A stretch of DNA of 64,000 bases from JBDIVL01 sp039794405 (GCA_039794405.1 JBDIVL010000004.1:1-64000); one strand, 5' to 3'. Numbered from the stretch's first letter, positions 45,433-53,756 are shown. Notes: generated by a model from the letters alone, not told the origin. Made by a program: numbers and translations.

Positions 45433-47685
45433 ATGAAGCATGATATGACATTTCATATATGCCCGGATAGTGAATTTTTTGGCAAGCAAAGGGAAATTGA
45501 CACTATCTGTCACTGGGCAACCGAGGCACAGAAACTTTCAATCGGGATGCTTATTGTCGGGAAACGCTGGACCGGAAAGACTGAGATTTTAAGGCGTGTA
45601 CACCAGTGGCTTTTTTGGAACCAGGCGAGGGTCATACCTGTCTATTACCAATTCAAGACCTGCGCTTACCATGAAGATTTTGCAGAAGATTATGTAAAAG
45701 AAATTATAAAACAGTACCTCGCATTTATAAAAAGGGATGTACAGGTTATCAGGACGGAAGTTGCTCTCGAAAGACTTGAGGGTTTGTGCCGGGATATCGA
45801 TATTCCAAACATTTCAGGACTTATTACCCGATATAGGGAAGCAAAAGGAAACGGCGATTTCCTTGCTGCGTTAAGAAATGCCATAACTATGCCATATACC
45901 CTCTCCCTGCATTCGAATATACCCATATTTTTAATCCTGGATGATATTGACTGTGCAAGGAAAATAGTTCTTTCCTGGAATGGAGTATCCATGATGAGAG
46001 AGTTCTTTAACTCTTTATATCCAAAATATCCAAACCCTGTTCCGTTCCTGATGGCAAGTTCAATAAAAAGTGTACTGGATGATAGAGGCTTGAGCGGTGC
46101 CATGGAAATCATCAAACTTGACGGTCTCGAAGAAGAAATTGCCGTTCCGATGACCATTGAGTTGTGCCGGCAATATAATATTGAATTTGATACCGGGGTA
46201 CTTGCCTTTATTACAAAAAAGCTCAGTGGCAATCCCGTATATATAAAAAATATCGTATGGGCTGCATATAGGGCAGGAAGGGATTTCATAAACTTGCGGG
46301 ATTTTATTGATCTTTACCTGTATGAGTTGACAGAGGGGAACCTGGGATTTTTGCTATTTTCCGCTATCCCTATTGAAAGTTTAAGCGATCTAAGGGTACT
46401 ACATACATGTATGAACTCAAGGAACAGCATCTCTGAGGAAGAGATAAGGGAAAAGGTCCGGTGCAGTACTGAAGAGATAAAAAAGGCAGTAGGAAGCTTA
46501 GTGGCCTCAGGCTTGCTGGAAAAAGATATCGGCTTAATACGATGGGGAGGCGATGACGTTGTAAAAGATTTTATACATTGCCTGTATGAAACAAGGATAA
46601 AAGGGAAAAGTACTGAAGAGGTAAGAACAGGCATTGCACGGAAAGATCTGAAAGAAGGTTTCTATCAAAAAGGAATAAAGGTTGAAGGAAGAATAAAAGA
46701 GGAAACCATCGAGATTATAGAGGCTTTTCATGGGCAAAAAATAGTAAAAGCACTCCTGAACAACCAAATTTTTTCAGCAGGATACGAAAAAGGTGTTTTT
46801 CATATCCCGGAAAATATGAGGGCTGAAGATGTAGTTACATTGCCGCAGATAATAGGCTGCTTTGATGCATTGAAGTGGGAAAAGGAGACAGAGCCAACGA
46901 TTATTATTGCATATGGATTTCAAAATAACCGGTACGATACTGCTCATGAGGAGGTGTGGATTGTAGGAATAAAGGAAGATATGGTACCGGTAAATCCTGA
47001 TGAAGGGGAGAATTTTATAAGAAGAAGTTCTATTTTAAAAGAAATTTTCAGGGCAAATAAGGTGGCAAGGTGGTTTGTGGGAAGTGAAGGGTTTCATGCA
47101 GAGGCGCAGAAAAGGCTTGATAGTGAAGGCATTTACTCAACCGATGCCGTACAACTCCGTATACTAAAGGATAGGATCATGGAGGAAAAGGCTGCTGACC
47201 GGTCTTCCGGTATTGACGTGATAGCCCCGAATAAAGAGTTTGAGGTGGTATTGCCTATGGGTTCGAAAGCAGAACTTGTGGCAGTCAAGGTACTAGAAGG
47301 GATCTGTATGGAAATGGGTTTTGACGAAGACGCTATTTCACAGATAAAGGTTGCACTGGTAGAGGCATGCATCAATGCCTTTGAGCACTGCAAAGTGAAA
47401 GAAGGCAAGATTTGTCTGAGATTTATCGCAGGGAGAGACAGGCTTGTAATTCATGTCCAGAACAAGGGGATGAATCTCGACCAGTTGCCATCTATGGATA
47501 GAATTGCCTTTTCAGAAACACGACATGGTCTTCCTCATAAAAAAGGGTGGGGTATAGAACTCATAAGGGGTTTTATGGACGAAGTATGTTTGGAAACCTT
47601 AAAAAGCGGTACCGAGATAGTAATGACAAAATACCTGGCAAAAAAAGGAGATATTAGGAATGATCAACGGACAGAAAAATTTTAA
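45433..47685 (+). CDS. P-loop ATPase fused to an RsbW-like anti-sigma/serine kinase domain
   Basis: 750 residues. N-terminal AAA/STAND-like ATPase: GREREI-type start FFGKQREIDTI, Walker A GKRWTGKT (about 44-51), Walker B FLILDDID (about 173). A winged-helix stretch (about 325-375) follows. The C-terminal about 140 residues are a GHKL ATPase like SpoIIAB/RsbW: N box VALVEACINAFEHC, G1 HVQNKG (the usual Asp is Asn) and G2 KKGWGIELIRGFMD. The next gene, a STAS protein, overlaps by 26 bases, so the pair forms a partner-switching unit, with the ATPase as likely sensor or clamp. No Shine-Dalgarno is obvious at ATG 45433. Confidence 0.82.
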   Translation: MKHDMTFHICPDSEFFGKQREIDTICHWATEAQKLSIGMLIVGKRWTGKTEILRRVHQWLFWNQARVIPVYYQFKTCAYHEDFAEDYVKEIIKQYLAFIKRDVQVIRTEVALERLEGLCRDIDIPNISGLITRYREAKGNGDFLAALRNAITMPYTLSLHSNIPIFLILDDIDCARKIVLSWNGVSMMREFFNSLYPKYPNPVPFLMASSIKSVLDDRGLSGAMEIIKLDGLEEEIAVPMTIELCRQYNIEFDTGVLAFITKKLSGNPVYIKNIVWAAYRAGRDFINLRDFIDLYLYELTEGNLGFLLFSAIPIESLSDLRVLHTCMNSRNSISEEEIREKVRCSTEEIKKAVGSLVASGLLEKDIGLIRWGGDDVVKDFIHCLYETRIKGKSTEEVRTGIARKDLKEGFYQKGIKVEGRIKEETIEIIEAFHGQKIVKALLNNQIFSAGYEKGVFHIPENMRAEDVVTLPQIIGCFDALKWEKETEPTIIIAYGFQNNRYDTAHEEVWIVGIKEDMVPVNPDEGENFIRRSSILKEIFRANKVARWFVGSEGFHAEAQKRLDSEGIYSTDAVQLRILKDRIMEEKAADRSSGIDVIAPNKEFEVVLPMGSKAELVAVKVLEGICMEMGFDEDAISQIKVALVEACINAFEHCKVKEGKICLRFIAGRDRLVIHVQNKGMNLDQLPSMDRIAFSETRHGLPHKKGWGIELIRGFMDEVCLETLKSGTEIVMTKYLAKKGDIRNDQRTEKF

Positions 47686-48016
47686 GGAACTCAATAATAC
47701 CATCGTCCTGTATGCTGACAACTATATCAATGATACTGAAGGTGAAAAACTTGAAGAAATCTGCGATGATTTTCTTGGGAAGGGGATAAAGAATTTTATT
47801 ATAAACTTTTCCGGTACGGAGCTTGTCAACTCAATTGGCATATCGATTCTCATAGGAATTATTGAGAAGATAAAGGATGAAAAAGGAGTGATAGTATTTT
47901 CAGAATTGAATAAAATTAATCACAGCATATTTACCGTGGTGGGGCTCACGAAACATATCAGGGTATCCAAAACGGAGGATGAGGCGCTGAAACTTCTTGA
48001 GAACCACAGGGACTGA
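47660..48016 (+). CDS. STAS-domain anti-anti-sigma factor-like protein
   Basis: 118 residues with the SpoIIAA/RsbV fold: NFIINFSGTELVNSIGISIL contains the phospho-acceptor region, where the usual D-S-S/T-G reads N-S-I-G, so one Ser remains. It should bind the RsbW-like domain of the previous gene and be released or captured by phosphorylation. Its start lies inside that gene, after AGGAGATATTAGGA. Confidence 0.85.
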   Translation: MINGQKNFKELNNTIVLYADNYINDTEGEKLEEICDDFLGKGIKNFIINFSGTELVNSIGISILIGIIEKIKDEKGVIVFSELNKINHSIFTVVGLTKHIRVSKTEDEALKLLENHRD

Positions 48017-48105
48017 TTCAGTTATCTTCGATTAAGAGCCTGTCCGAAAACGAGAATAACGAGAACTTTATCTCTGGATTTACCGAAAAAAAGGAGGAAG
48101 GGGTG

Positions 48106-49335
48106 ATGGATATTAACCTGGAAAAGTTTCTTTTCAATCTGAATACCCTTGCTGAATTGGGAGAAGAAATGGCGTCTCCGAAGGGTTTTGATAACAGTGT
48201 GAAATCGGCGCTCTACATGGTAATGGGTTCTTTCTTTGCCTCGAAGGGTATCATATTTGGATACGACCGGGACAAAAAAATTTTCTCTCCTCTTGCCTCA
48301 AAAGGTGTGGGTAATGCGAATGAGGTAACTCTGCAGTTACCTGAAGAGGTAATAAAAGAATTTGTGAAGTATAACAGACCATTTGATGTAAAAAGCGACG
48401 ATCCCATTGTATCTGTTTTGGGACCTGCAAGGGCGGAGTTGGAGAAATTTCATGCCCGGATAATCGTCTTTCTGATTGTCAGTGATGAACTTCTTGGTCT
48501 CATATCGATAAACGATAAATTTTCCGGGGAGGAATATACAGCGTATGATTTTCAGCTCCTTTCGGTTATGGCTCAACATATATCGTTTAGTTTCTACAGC
48601 CATTCACTTCTGAAAAGACTTATGCATAAGTACAGTGAGAATAAGAACCTCTGTGAAAATTTAGTATGTGCATATTACGATACCATACATGCCTTTGCAG
48701 CCGCGATAGATGCAAAAGATGCATATACGAGAGGACATTCTTACCGGGTTTCATCATACAGTTCCGCGCTGGCAAGAGAAATGGGATTGTTCAAAGAAGA
48801 GGTAGAAGGGATAAGAATCGCAGGACTTCTGCATGATATAGGCAAAGTTGCGGTAGACAAATCAATAATAAATAAGGCAAGTTCGCTTACAAAATACGAA
48901 TGGTCGGAATTGTATTCTCATCCGGTTGTAGGTTATGAGATACTGTCGAAGATAAAATTTCCATGGAAGGGTATTCCGATTACGACGCGCAATCATCATG
49001 AAAGGATAGATGGGAGTGGCTACCCGGATAGGCTGAAAAAATTAAATATACCAATGGGTGCAAGGATTATGGCACTGGTCGATGCCTTTGATGCCATGAC
49101 AACCGACAGGCCCTATCGCCGGAGGCTTACTTTTATGGAGGCCATGGATCAGATAAAAGAGAACCTTAACAAGCAGTTTGATCCCGATATCGTTTACACG
49201 TTTATCTCTATCGTTAGAAAAGAAGCACGGAACGAAGCTGACAATCCTTCTATTATTCCTCTTTTAAGTGAGCATGAGCAACTAGATTCAGTTTTTATAG
49301 AAAAACTTTTTGAAGGTTTTCCGAAGGTGCACTAA
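48106..49335 (+). CDS. GAF-like plus HD-GYP c-di-GMP phosphodiesterase
   Basis: 409 residues. N-terminal GAF-like sensor (about 10-165), then HD-GYP: AIDAKDAYTRGHSYRVSSYS, LLHDIGKVAV (HD), SHPVVGYEIL, and HHERIDGSGYPD (GYP). Predicted to break c-di-GMP to pGpG or GMP. AAGGAGG is eight bases before ATG 48106, a better start than GTG 48103. It follows the STAS gene by 89 bases on the same strand, so partner switching may control c-di-GMP breakdown. Confidence 0.9.
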   Translation: MDINLEKFLFNLNTLAELGEEMASPKGFDNSVKSALYMVMGSFFASKGIIFGYDRDKKIFSPLASKGVGNANEVTLQLPEEVIKEFVKYNRPFDVKSDDPIVSVLGPARAELEKFHARIIVFLIVSDELLGLISINDKFSGEEYTAYDFQLLSVMAQHISFSFYSHSLLKRLMHKYSENKNLCENLVCAYYDTIHAFAAAIDAKDAYTRGHSYRVSSYSSALAREMGLFKEEVEGIRIAGLLHDIGKVAVDKSIINKASSLTKYEWSELYSHPVVGYEILSKIKFPWKGIPITTRNHHERIDGSGYPDRLKKLNIPMGARIMALVDAFDAMTTDRPYRRRLTFMEAMDQIKENLNKQFDPDIVYTFISIVRKEARNEADNPSIIPLLSEHEQLDSVFIEKLFEGFPKVH

Positions 49336-49379
49336 TTCCATATATGTAAGTGGTTTTGCGGGCGGTGGCAGGCATAAAA

Positions 49380-49421
49380 CCCCCGGTAGAGACGCAAGGT
49401 TCTGCGTCTCTACTGAGGGGG
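49380..49421. terminator. Strong hairpin between convergent genes
   Basis: CCCCC-GG-TAGAGACGCA, loop AGGTTC, TGCGTCTCTA-CTGA-GGGGG. The stem is long and nearly perfect, but only ATTTG follows, so it is a weak terminator at best. It separates the HD-GYP gene from the convergent secreted-protein gene. The GTAGAGACGCA arm is a common dispersed repeat in bacteria. Confidence 0.5.
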
Positions 49422-49470
49422 ATTTGATAGGGATGACTTGACTTAACCTACACAGCTAAAAAATCCATAA

Positions 49471-50427
49471 TTAAGGTCTTGGATAGAATCTGACTTGGAT
49501 TAATTTTGTCCCTTGGTTATCTAAGTCCCAAAAATATTGGACAAAATCACCAATGTTAAAAATCCATGTATTTGAATAATTGACACAATAGCTTGTGACT
49601 TCCGTCTTGTCTATATCGCAGAAATCGCCCTCTTTTATAATGCAATCATAGTACTCACCTAAACCATCACCGTCAATATCACCAAAATTGCAGCATAAAG
49701 ACATTGTTCCATCATAGCTTTCAGGCGCATCAAAATAACAAACCATGCCAGTAAAATTAAATAGAGATGTAATATCTGTTGCTCTTGACTGTCCTTTTGT
49801 CCTGATGAATGTATTATTCGGGTCAGAAGAAACCCAGCCTTCACCCATAGAACCTGCATAGAATAATACATTTCCATCTTCATCCTCAACAAATGACAAA
49901 TTACCTTCTGTTATTGTGAAAGAAGGATCGTTTGTAGGTTTCCCCAATGCCCTGACGTAAACGTTATAACCGTTCTCGTTTGGAGGTAGTTGAATAACAG
50001 CCGCATCATTATCGAAATCTGCTGTGCAGGGATCAGTGACTTTTAGTACATTAGCTAAACTCTCATTTTTACTGCCCCTGCCACCTTTTTTGCCAGACTC
50101 CATGAAAATTTTTATTTCCTTTGTTGCACTTGTCTCAGGAATAAATAACGAATTATCATATTTCCATTCATAGACTTCAGGGTCTGTTCCTACTAATACA
50201 TACTCTCCGTACTCGCCCTGATGGTTCTCACCGTTGTAATCAACTCCAAAATAAGGCTCCGGACACTGAAAATCTGCTTTTTTCCCATGGATATTTAGGT
50301 TGAAATGTTCTCCACTTGGGAATCCGTTTGGATTTACGTCTTCTCCCTGTCTTGTCGCCAAAGCAGAAGCAGATACAAATAGCATCATGGTAAGTAGCAG
50401 CAAACTTCCTACAAATACCTTTTTCAT
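49471..50427 (-). CDS. Secreted protein of unknown family, downstream of a c-di-GMP-I riboswitch
   Basis: 318 residues from ATG 50427 (MKKVFVGSLLLLTMMLFVSA), which has GGGAGAAG upstream; the signal peptide ends near ALA|TR. The mature protein is acidic, rich in Gly, Asp and aromatic residues, with six or more Cys in its C-terminal half and an Asp-rich DIDGDGLGEYYD that resembles a calcium-binding dockerin/EF loop. It looks like a beta-sandwich extracellular protein; I recognise no family. A riboswitch ends about 95 bases before the ATG, so expression probably follows c-di-GMP. Confidence 0.7.
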   Translation of the reverse strand: MKKVFVGSLLLLTMMLFVSASALATRQGEDVNPNGFPSGEHFNLNIHGKKADFQCPEPYFGVDYNGENHQGEYGEYVLVGTDPEVYEWKYDNSLFIPETSATKEIKIFMESGKKGGRGSKNESLANVLKVTDPCTADFDNDAAVIQLPPNENGYNVYVRALGKPTNDPSFTITEGNLSFVEDEDGNVLFYAGSMGEGWVSSDPNNTFIRTKGQSRATDITSLFNFTGMVCYFDAPESYDGTMSLCCNFGDIDGDGLGEYYDCIIKEGDFCDIDKTEVTSYCVNYSNTWIFNIGDFVQYFWDLDNQGTKLIQVRFYPRP

Positions 50428-50519
50428 TTTTTCTTCTCCCGTATTATACATTCAATCTCCGGCTCATAAAAATATCAATTCGTAATAATCCAAAGAACCG
50501 GAAATTAAGTGTGAATTAA

Positions 50520-50600
50520 TCTGGAAACCTGGCGTTCTTCTTACGAAGATCCATGGCTTTGCGTCCCAACCTCACGATTGGTTTGCCCTTTTCAGATATA
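50520..50600 (-). promoter_or_regulatory. c-di-GMP-I (GEMM) riboswitch C
   Basis: Minus strand: AAAAGGGCAAACCAATCGTG, then AGGTTGGGACGCAAAGCCAT and GGATCTTC..GAAGAACGCCAGG. Conserved GEMM-I features: GGGCAAACC, GNRA tetraloop GTGA on P2, GGGACGCAAAGCC and a P3 hairpin. It is about 95 bases upstream of the secreted-protein ATG; no T-run terminator is evident between them, though CCGGTTC/GAGCCGG could form a stem near the start. Confidence 0.85.
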
Positions 50601-50614
50601 CCGCTTATTTTTAT

Positions 50615-50765
50615 TATCACCTCCTTTCTTGTGAAGATACCAGTTGCTGCAATATTGCAGTTTACGCTCCTTTAAAATGACCTATACCAGTTGTAGACAT
50701 ACTGTTTGTTTCTCTACTCACCCCCTTTCCCGTAGAAATACTAATTACTGCAATATTGCAGTTTG
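50615..50765. repeat. Tandem imperfect duplication around the pseudopilin 3' end
   Basis: The 14-base perfect palindrome CTGCAATATTGCAG occurs at 50647-50660 and 50748-50761, each flanked by a TCACCNCCTTTC block 20-30 bases to the left. The second copy is the end of the pilin gene (TAILQ-stop); the first reads T-A-I-L-Q in frame as a relic, so a partial tandem duplication of about 100 bases happened here. Confidence 0.6.
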
Positions 50766-51419
50766 AGTTCCGCCACCGGAATGATTTGTGCCATTCGTTC
50801 TATCCGTAGCACCTATCGTACCTGTTCCAAACCAAATATTATCGTAACCAGCAATACTATCATAATAACCGCATGTCGATGTACCTTTCCATTCAACATG
50901 GCCATCGATATATAAAACGTTTTGTCCCTTCTGTGAGTGGTTATATGAGAGAGCGGTAGCTGATACGGTACTGCTTCCCAGCTTATCAGCAGCAATAGCC
51001 ACACCAGGATCATCTGACGCCCTATGGTTATCATCATACCCGTAGCTGCATGTGCTTGATGTACAAGTACTACTTCCCGTAAGGGTTAGGTTAGCTGCCT
51101 CGGTAACTGTACTATCACTTGGACATCTAAAAACTTTTCTGTCACTGACATAATTATTATAAAGCAACCCCAGTGATCTCAATTCAAGAGCAGCCCCTGT
51201 TGTGGTGATATCCTGCCCGGGAAATACCTCACTATTATCATTGGCATACATGTTAAGGGCAAGCCCTATCTGCTTTAAATTAGAGGCACACTGTGTTCTC
51301 CTGGCCGATTCTCTCGCCTTGGATAAAACAGGTAACAGAATACCGGCGAGGATACCAATAATAGCAATGACGACCAACAACTCAATTAAGGTAAAACCTG
51401 CAGTTCTCCTTTTCTTCAT
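50745..51419 (-). CDS. Planctomycete-type pseudopilin (prepilin N-methylation motif, H-x9-DG)
   Basis: 224 residues. Type IV pilin-like leader KKRRTAG|FTLIELLVVIAIIG with the conserved Glu at mature position 5, then a basic helix and QCASNLKQIGLALNMYAND. The C-terminal part has the H-x9-DG signature in NHSQKGQNVLYIDGHVEW, typical of the large Planctomycetota/Lentisphaerota pseudopilin families. Several Cys may form disulfides. Processed by prepilin peptidase and placed in a type II secretion or pilus-like fibre. AAGGAGGG precedes ATG 51419. Two c-di-GMP-I riboswitches and a terminator lie upstream. Confidence 0.9.
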   Translation of the reverse strand: MKKRRTAGFTLIELLVVIAIIGILAGILLPVLSKARESARRTQCASNLKQIGLALNMYANDNSEVFPGQDITTTGAALELRSLGLLYNNYVSDRKVFRCPSDSTVTEAANLTLTGSSTCTSSTCSYGYDDNHRASDDPGVAIAADKLGSSTVSATALSYNHSQKGQNVLYIDGHVEWKGTSTCGYYDSIAGYDNIWFGTGTIGATDRTNGTNHSGGGTQTAILQ

Positions 51420-51501
51420 TAGTACGGCCCTCCTTAAAATTATTAAAGTTTACAATTTATAATGTTACCAGTCGTTATTTTTAATCACCTCCTTTTTTTA
51501 T

Positions 51502-51549
51502 AAAAAAAGACCCAAGGCCAAAAAAGTGACTATCAGGCACATGGGTCTT
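51502..51549 (-). terminator. Rho-independent terminator in the pseudopilin leader
   Basis: Minus strand: AAGACCCA...TGGGTCTT followed by a T-run, with an inner GCC/GGC pair. It lies between riboswitch B and the pilin ATG, right before AAAGGAGGTGATT, so it can act as the expression platform. Confidence 0.75.
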
Positions 51550-51786
51550 GTCGCATCAATTACTGTATCAAGATGCTCGGAAAAGAGAATATATTTCTCT
51601 TTGTCTACCAGCACTCCGTCCCTATGAATGTCTATAGAGTGTTCATTAAAATAAATACAGATAATTACATCCTCCTCGTTACTTTGATTTTAAACAGGTT
51701 GGCACTTACGCCTGCAGCATCCGGTATTTATTTTAATGATTCACCGAGTATTGATGTTATTTTGTAAGTTTTATCATCGATGAAAT

Positions 51787-51866
51787 CTGGCAACCTGGCG
51801 ATCTTCTTTTATGAAGACCCATGGCTTTGCGTCCCAATCTCACGATTGGTTTGCCCTTTTCAAATT
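51787..51866 (-). promoter_or_regulatory. c-di-GMP-I (GEMM) riboswitch B
   Basis: Minus strand: AAAAGGGCAAACCAATCGTG, AGATTGGGACGCAAAGCCAT, GGGTCTTCAT..AGAAGATCGC and CAGGTTGCCAG. All conserved GEMM-I core bases are kept. Preceded by GGGAAGGAGGT, a Shine-Dalgarno without a gene. About 240 bases separate it from the terminator at 51502. Confidence 0.9.
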
Positions 51867-51902
51867 TGTCGTTTATGCTATTCTTTTTACCTCCTTCCCA
51901 AT

Positions 51903-51940
51903 AAAAAAACCCAGGTGAGCTTTTCTTTCAAACCTGGGCC
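51903..51940 (-). terminator. Terminator directly after riboswitch A
   Basis: Minus strand: CCCAGGT, 15-base loop, ACCTGGG and seven T. It begins about 25 bases after aptamer A ends, the classic riboswitch-terminator layout. Confidence 0.85.
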
Positions 51941-51962
51941 TTATTGCATATTCAAAACTACT

Positions 51963-52044
51963 CTGGCAACCTGGCGATCTTCTTTTATGAAGACCCATGG
52001 CTTTGTGTCCCAATCTCACAATTGGTTTACCGTTTTCAAATTTT
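51963..52044 (-). promoter_or_regulatory. c-di-GMP-I (GEMM) riboswitch A, variant core
   Basis: Minus strand: AAAACGGTAAACCAATTGTG, AGATTGGGACACAAAGCCAT, GGGTCTTC and the same 3' arm as B. Compared with B, GGGCAAACC is CGGTAAACC and GACGCA is GACACA. The C-to-T and G-to-A changes would keep a base pair at the foot of P2. It is nearest the promoter. Confidence 0.8.
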
Positions 52045-52063
52045 TCTTGTTATTTTGATCAAT

Positions 52064-52091
52064 ACTATAAAAGAAAAATTCTGAAAGTCAA
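52064..52091 (-). promoter_or_regulatory. Sigma70-like promoter of the riboswitch-pilin transcript
   Basis: Minus strand: TTGACT (52086-52091), 16-base spacer, TATAGT (52064-52069), about 20 bases before aptamer A. Confidence 0.65.
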
Positions 52092-52121
52092 ATAGAAAAT
52101 TTTCTTTCATATAATATTAAT

Positions 52122-52781
52122 TTAAGGCTTTTCTTGCTTGCTACTGCTGTTTTCTTCTTTTTGTAACACCTCATTCAGGATATTTCCTAATTCTTCAATA
52201 CCTTTCTTAATTTCCGACAACTGTTGTTGTACTGCTTCTTCCATTTTTTTTGATGCTGCCACACCCAATTTTCTCAGTTTTTCCTCGTATTCAGGAATTT
52301 TCTGTTTGACTTCCTCCAGGGTCTCATCCACGTGATCTGACAATTTTTTGCCAAGTTCCTGCAAGTCTTTGATGACGTCAGAAACGGTATCTGGCCCGGT
52401 GATACTCTCCCTTGTTTCCTGGTAATCCACCTTCCACTCTCCATCTTCTCGTTTTAGAACTGTTTGCAGCGGGATGACCGTGGTTTCTGCATCGTTTTTA
52501 CGCACTTGCAGGGCTGTCCCGATAGAAGTTGTATTACCGTCGATGGTAATTTTATCAAAAGTGATGACCGCATTGCGGAATTGTACTGCAGAAATATCTA
52601 CCAAACCTCGTGTTTCTTTTGTCGTGTATTTACGGGCATTTTTAATGTCCTGGACAATGACAGCTTCCCAAAATTTTTGGGCTACTTCCTGTGGGGGTTT
52701 TTCAGCGCAACAATCAGATATGAATATAACTGATAAAGCAGACAACAAAATACTACTCCAATAAAATCGCCTTGTAATCAT
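52122..52781 (-). CDS. Exported DUF4878-like protein with long coiled-coil tail
   Basis: 219 residues from ATG 52781, seven bases after AGGAGG (ATG 52787 is too close to it). Signal peptide ending near ISDCCA; the Cys is not in a standard lipobox, so lipidation is doubtful. Then PPQEVAQKFWEAVIVQDIKN and LKREDGEWKVDYQ, the DUF4878/NTF2-like fold, and from about residue 130 a charged helix (EELGKK..., KKGIEELGNILNEVLQ) likely to form a coiled coil. Related to 28548-29141. Confidence 0.65.
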   Translation of the reverse strand: MITRRFYWSSILLSALSVIFISDCCAEKPPQEVAQKFWEAVIVQDIKNARKYTTKETRGLVDISAVQFRNAVITFDKITIDGNTTSIGTALQVRKNDAETTVIPLQTVLKREDGEWKVDYQETRESITGPDTVSDVIKDLQELGKKLSDHVDETLEEVKQKIPEYEEKLRKLGVAASKKMEEAVQQQLSEIKKGIEELGNILNEVLQKEENSSSKQEKP

Positions 52782-52977
52782 TCTCATTCCTCCTCAAATT
52801 CTTACAATAGATTTTTTGTAACTACTCTGGTTGCTAGGTTCATGGGTAATCTCTCTAACCTTGAACCGTGAACACTTGAACTTTGAACCTGATAAGTTAT
52901 CTTACATTTTTTATTCCTTATGTCTCATCATATATAACACATAACAATCACATACACATAATAACATGATGATACCT

Positions 52978-53210
52978 TAAGGACAATAAGGCTTTATGTT
53001 TTATAACGAAATCAATTTCACGTGAAGAAAAGACATTTTTATTATTTCTGATACTGACCATCTTGGCTGCGGTGATATTAATCTTCCTGTTGCCAATATG
53101 CTAATCGTTATCCGGCTACTTACCTCCTTGAATCCGTTGCTGCATTAGCTCTCATGGGTTTGACCATATTATGGTTAGCTTCAAGAAAATTTCGAAAGAC
53201 AGTTACTTAA
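52978..53210 (+). pseudogene. Possible frameshifted two-helix membrane protein
   Basis: One plus-strand frame reads SREEKTFLLFLILTILAAV and ILIFLLPIC-stop (53102-53104). A frame offset by one continues YPATYLLESVAALALMGLTI, LWLASRKFRKTVT-stop (53208-53210). Joined by one frameshift near 53095 they make a small protein of two membrane helices. No start codon is found. Could be decay or chance. Confidence 0.35.
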
Positions 53211-53220
53211 ATTATCAAAA

Positions 53221-53736
53221 CTACTTGATACTTCCCGTAAATACATAATCATTATTTGCTATTCCTACATGGCAGTTAATACACGCATCGACCTTACCCT
53301 CCAGTCTCGCCTCGCCGTCCGGCTTGTACTTTACCCAATACCAGTCATGTCCCGCCGGATTAAATCCCTTGGCTTTATACATTACCGTAATTAAAAATAG
53401 TTTCTTATCATCGGTATAGTTTTCTTTGATCAGTAACGTACCATCGGGGAATACACCTTTTTTATTCACTACCGTATCCAGCGCAAGGTTGTTTATATAC
53501 AGTTTAAGAATATTGCCGGGTGGCATGGTACTCTCATAAAAATCCTCCTTGCCAGGCCATGAGGGATAATTCTTATATGGGTTTTCTTCAGTCATATATC
53601 GCCATAGTTCCTGTGCATTTATTTTGTCTATACTATCAGATGTTTTCCCTATTACTGTTTTGTAAAAGATACAGAGAAGAAATGCCAAACATATTGTGCT
53701 AAGTACCAAATATTTTAAACGGTGAATATATTTCAT
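53221..53736 (-). CDS. Cytochrome P460-fold c-type haem protein
   Basis: 171 residues. N-terminal signal or anchor (about 8-28). Single haem site CINCH (152-156) at the C terminus, with the P460 pattern GVFPDGTLLIKENY, ITVMYKAKGFNPAGHDWYW and DYVFTGS. In true P460 a Lys cross-links the haem; Lys104 is a candidate. P460 proteins oxidise hydroxylamine or handle NO, in keeping with a nitrogen-cycling host, but P460-fold proteins without that activity exist. Confidence 0.82.
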   Translation of the reverse strand: MKYIHRLKYLVLSTICLAFLLCIFYKTVIGKTSDSIDKINAQELWRYMTEENPYKNYPSWPGKEDFYESTMPPGNILKLYINNLALDTVVNKKGVFPDGTLLIKENYTDDKKLFLITVMYKAKGFNPAGHDWYWVKYKPDGEARLEGKVDACINCHVGIANNDYVFTGSIK

Positions 53737-53756
53737 CGAAAGTTCCTTAATTAAGT

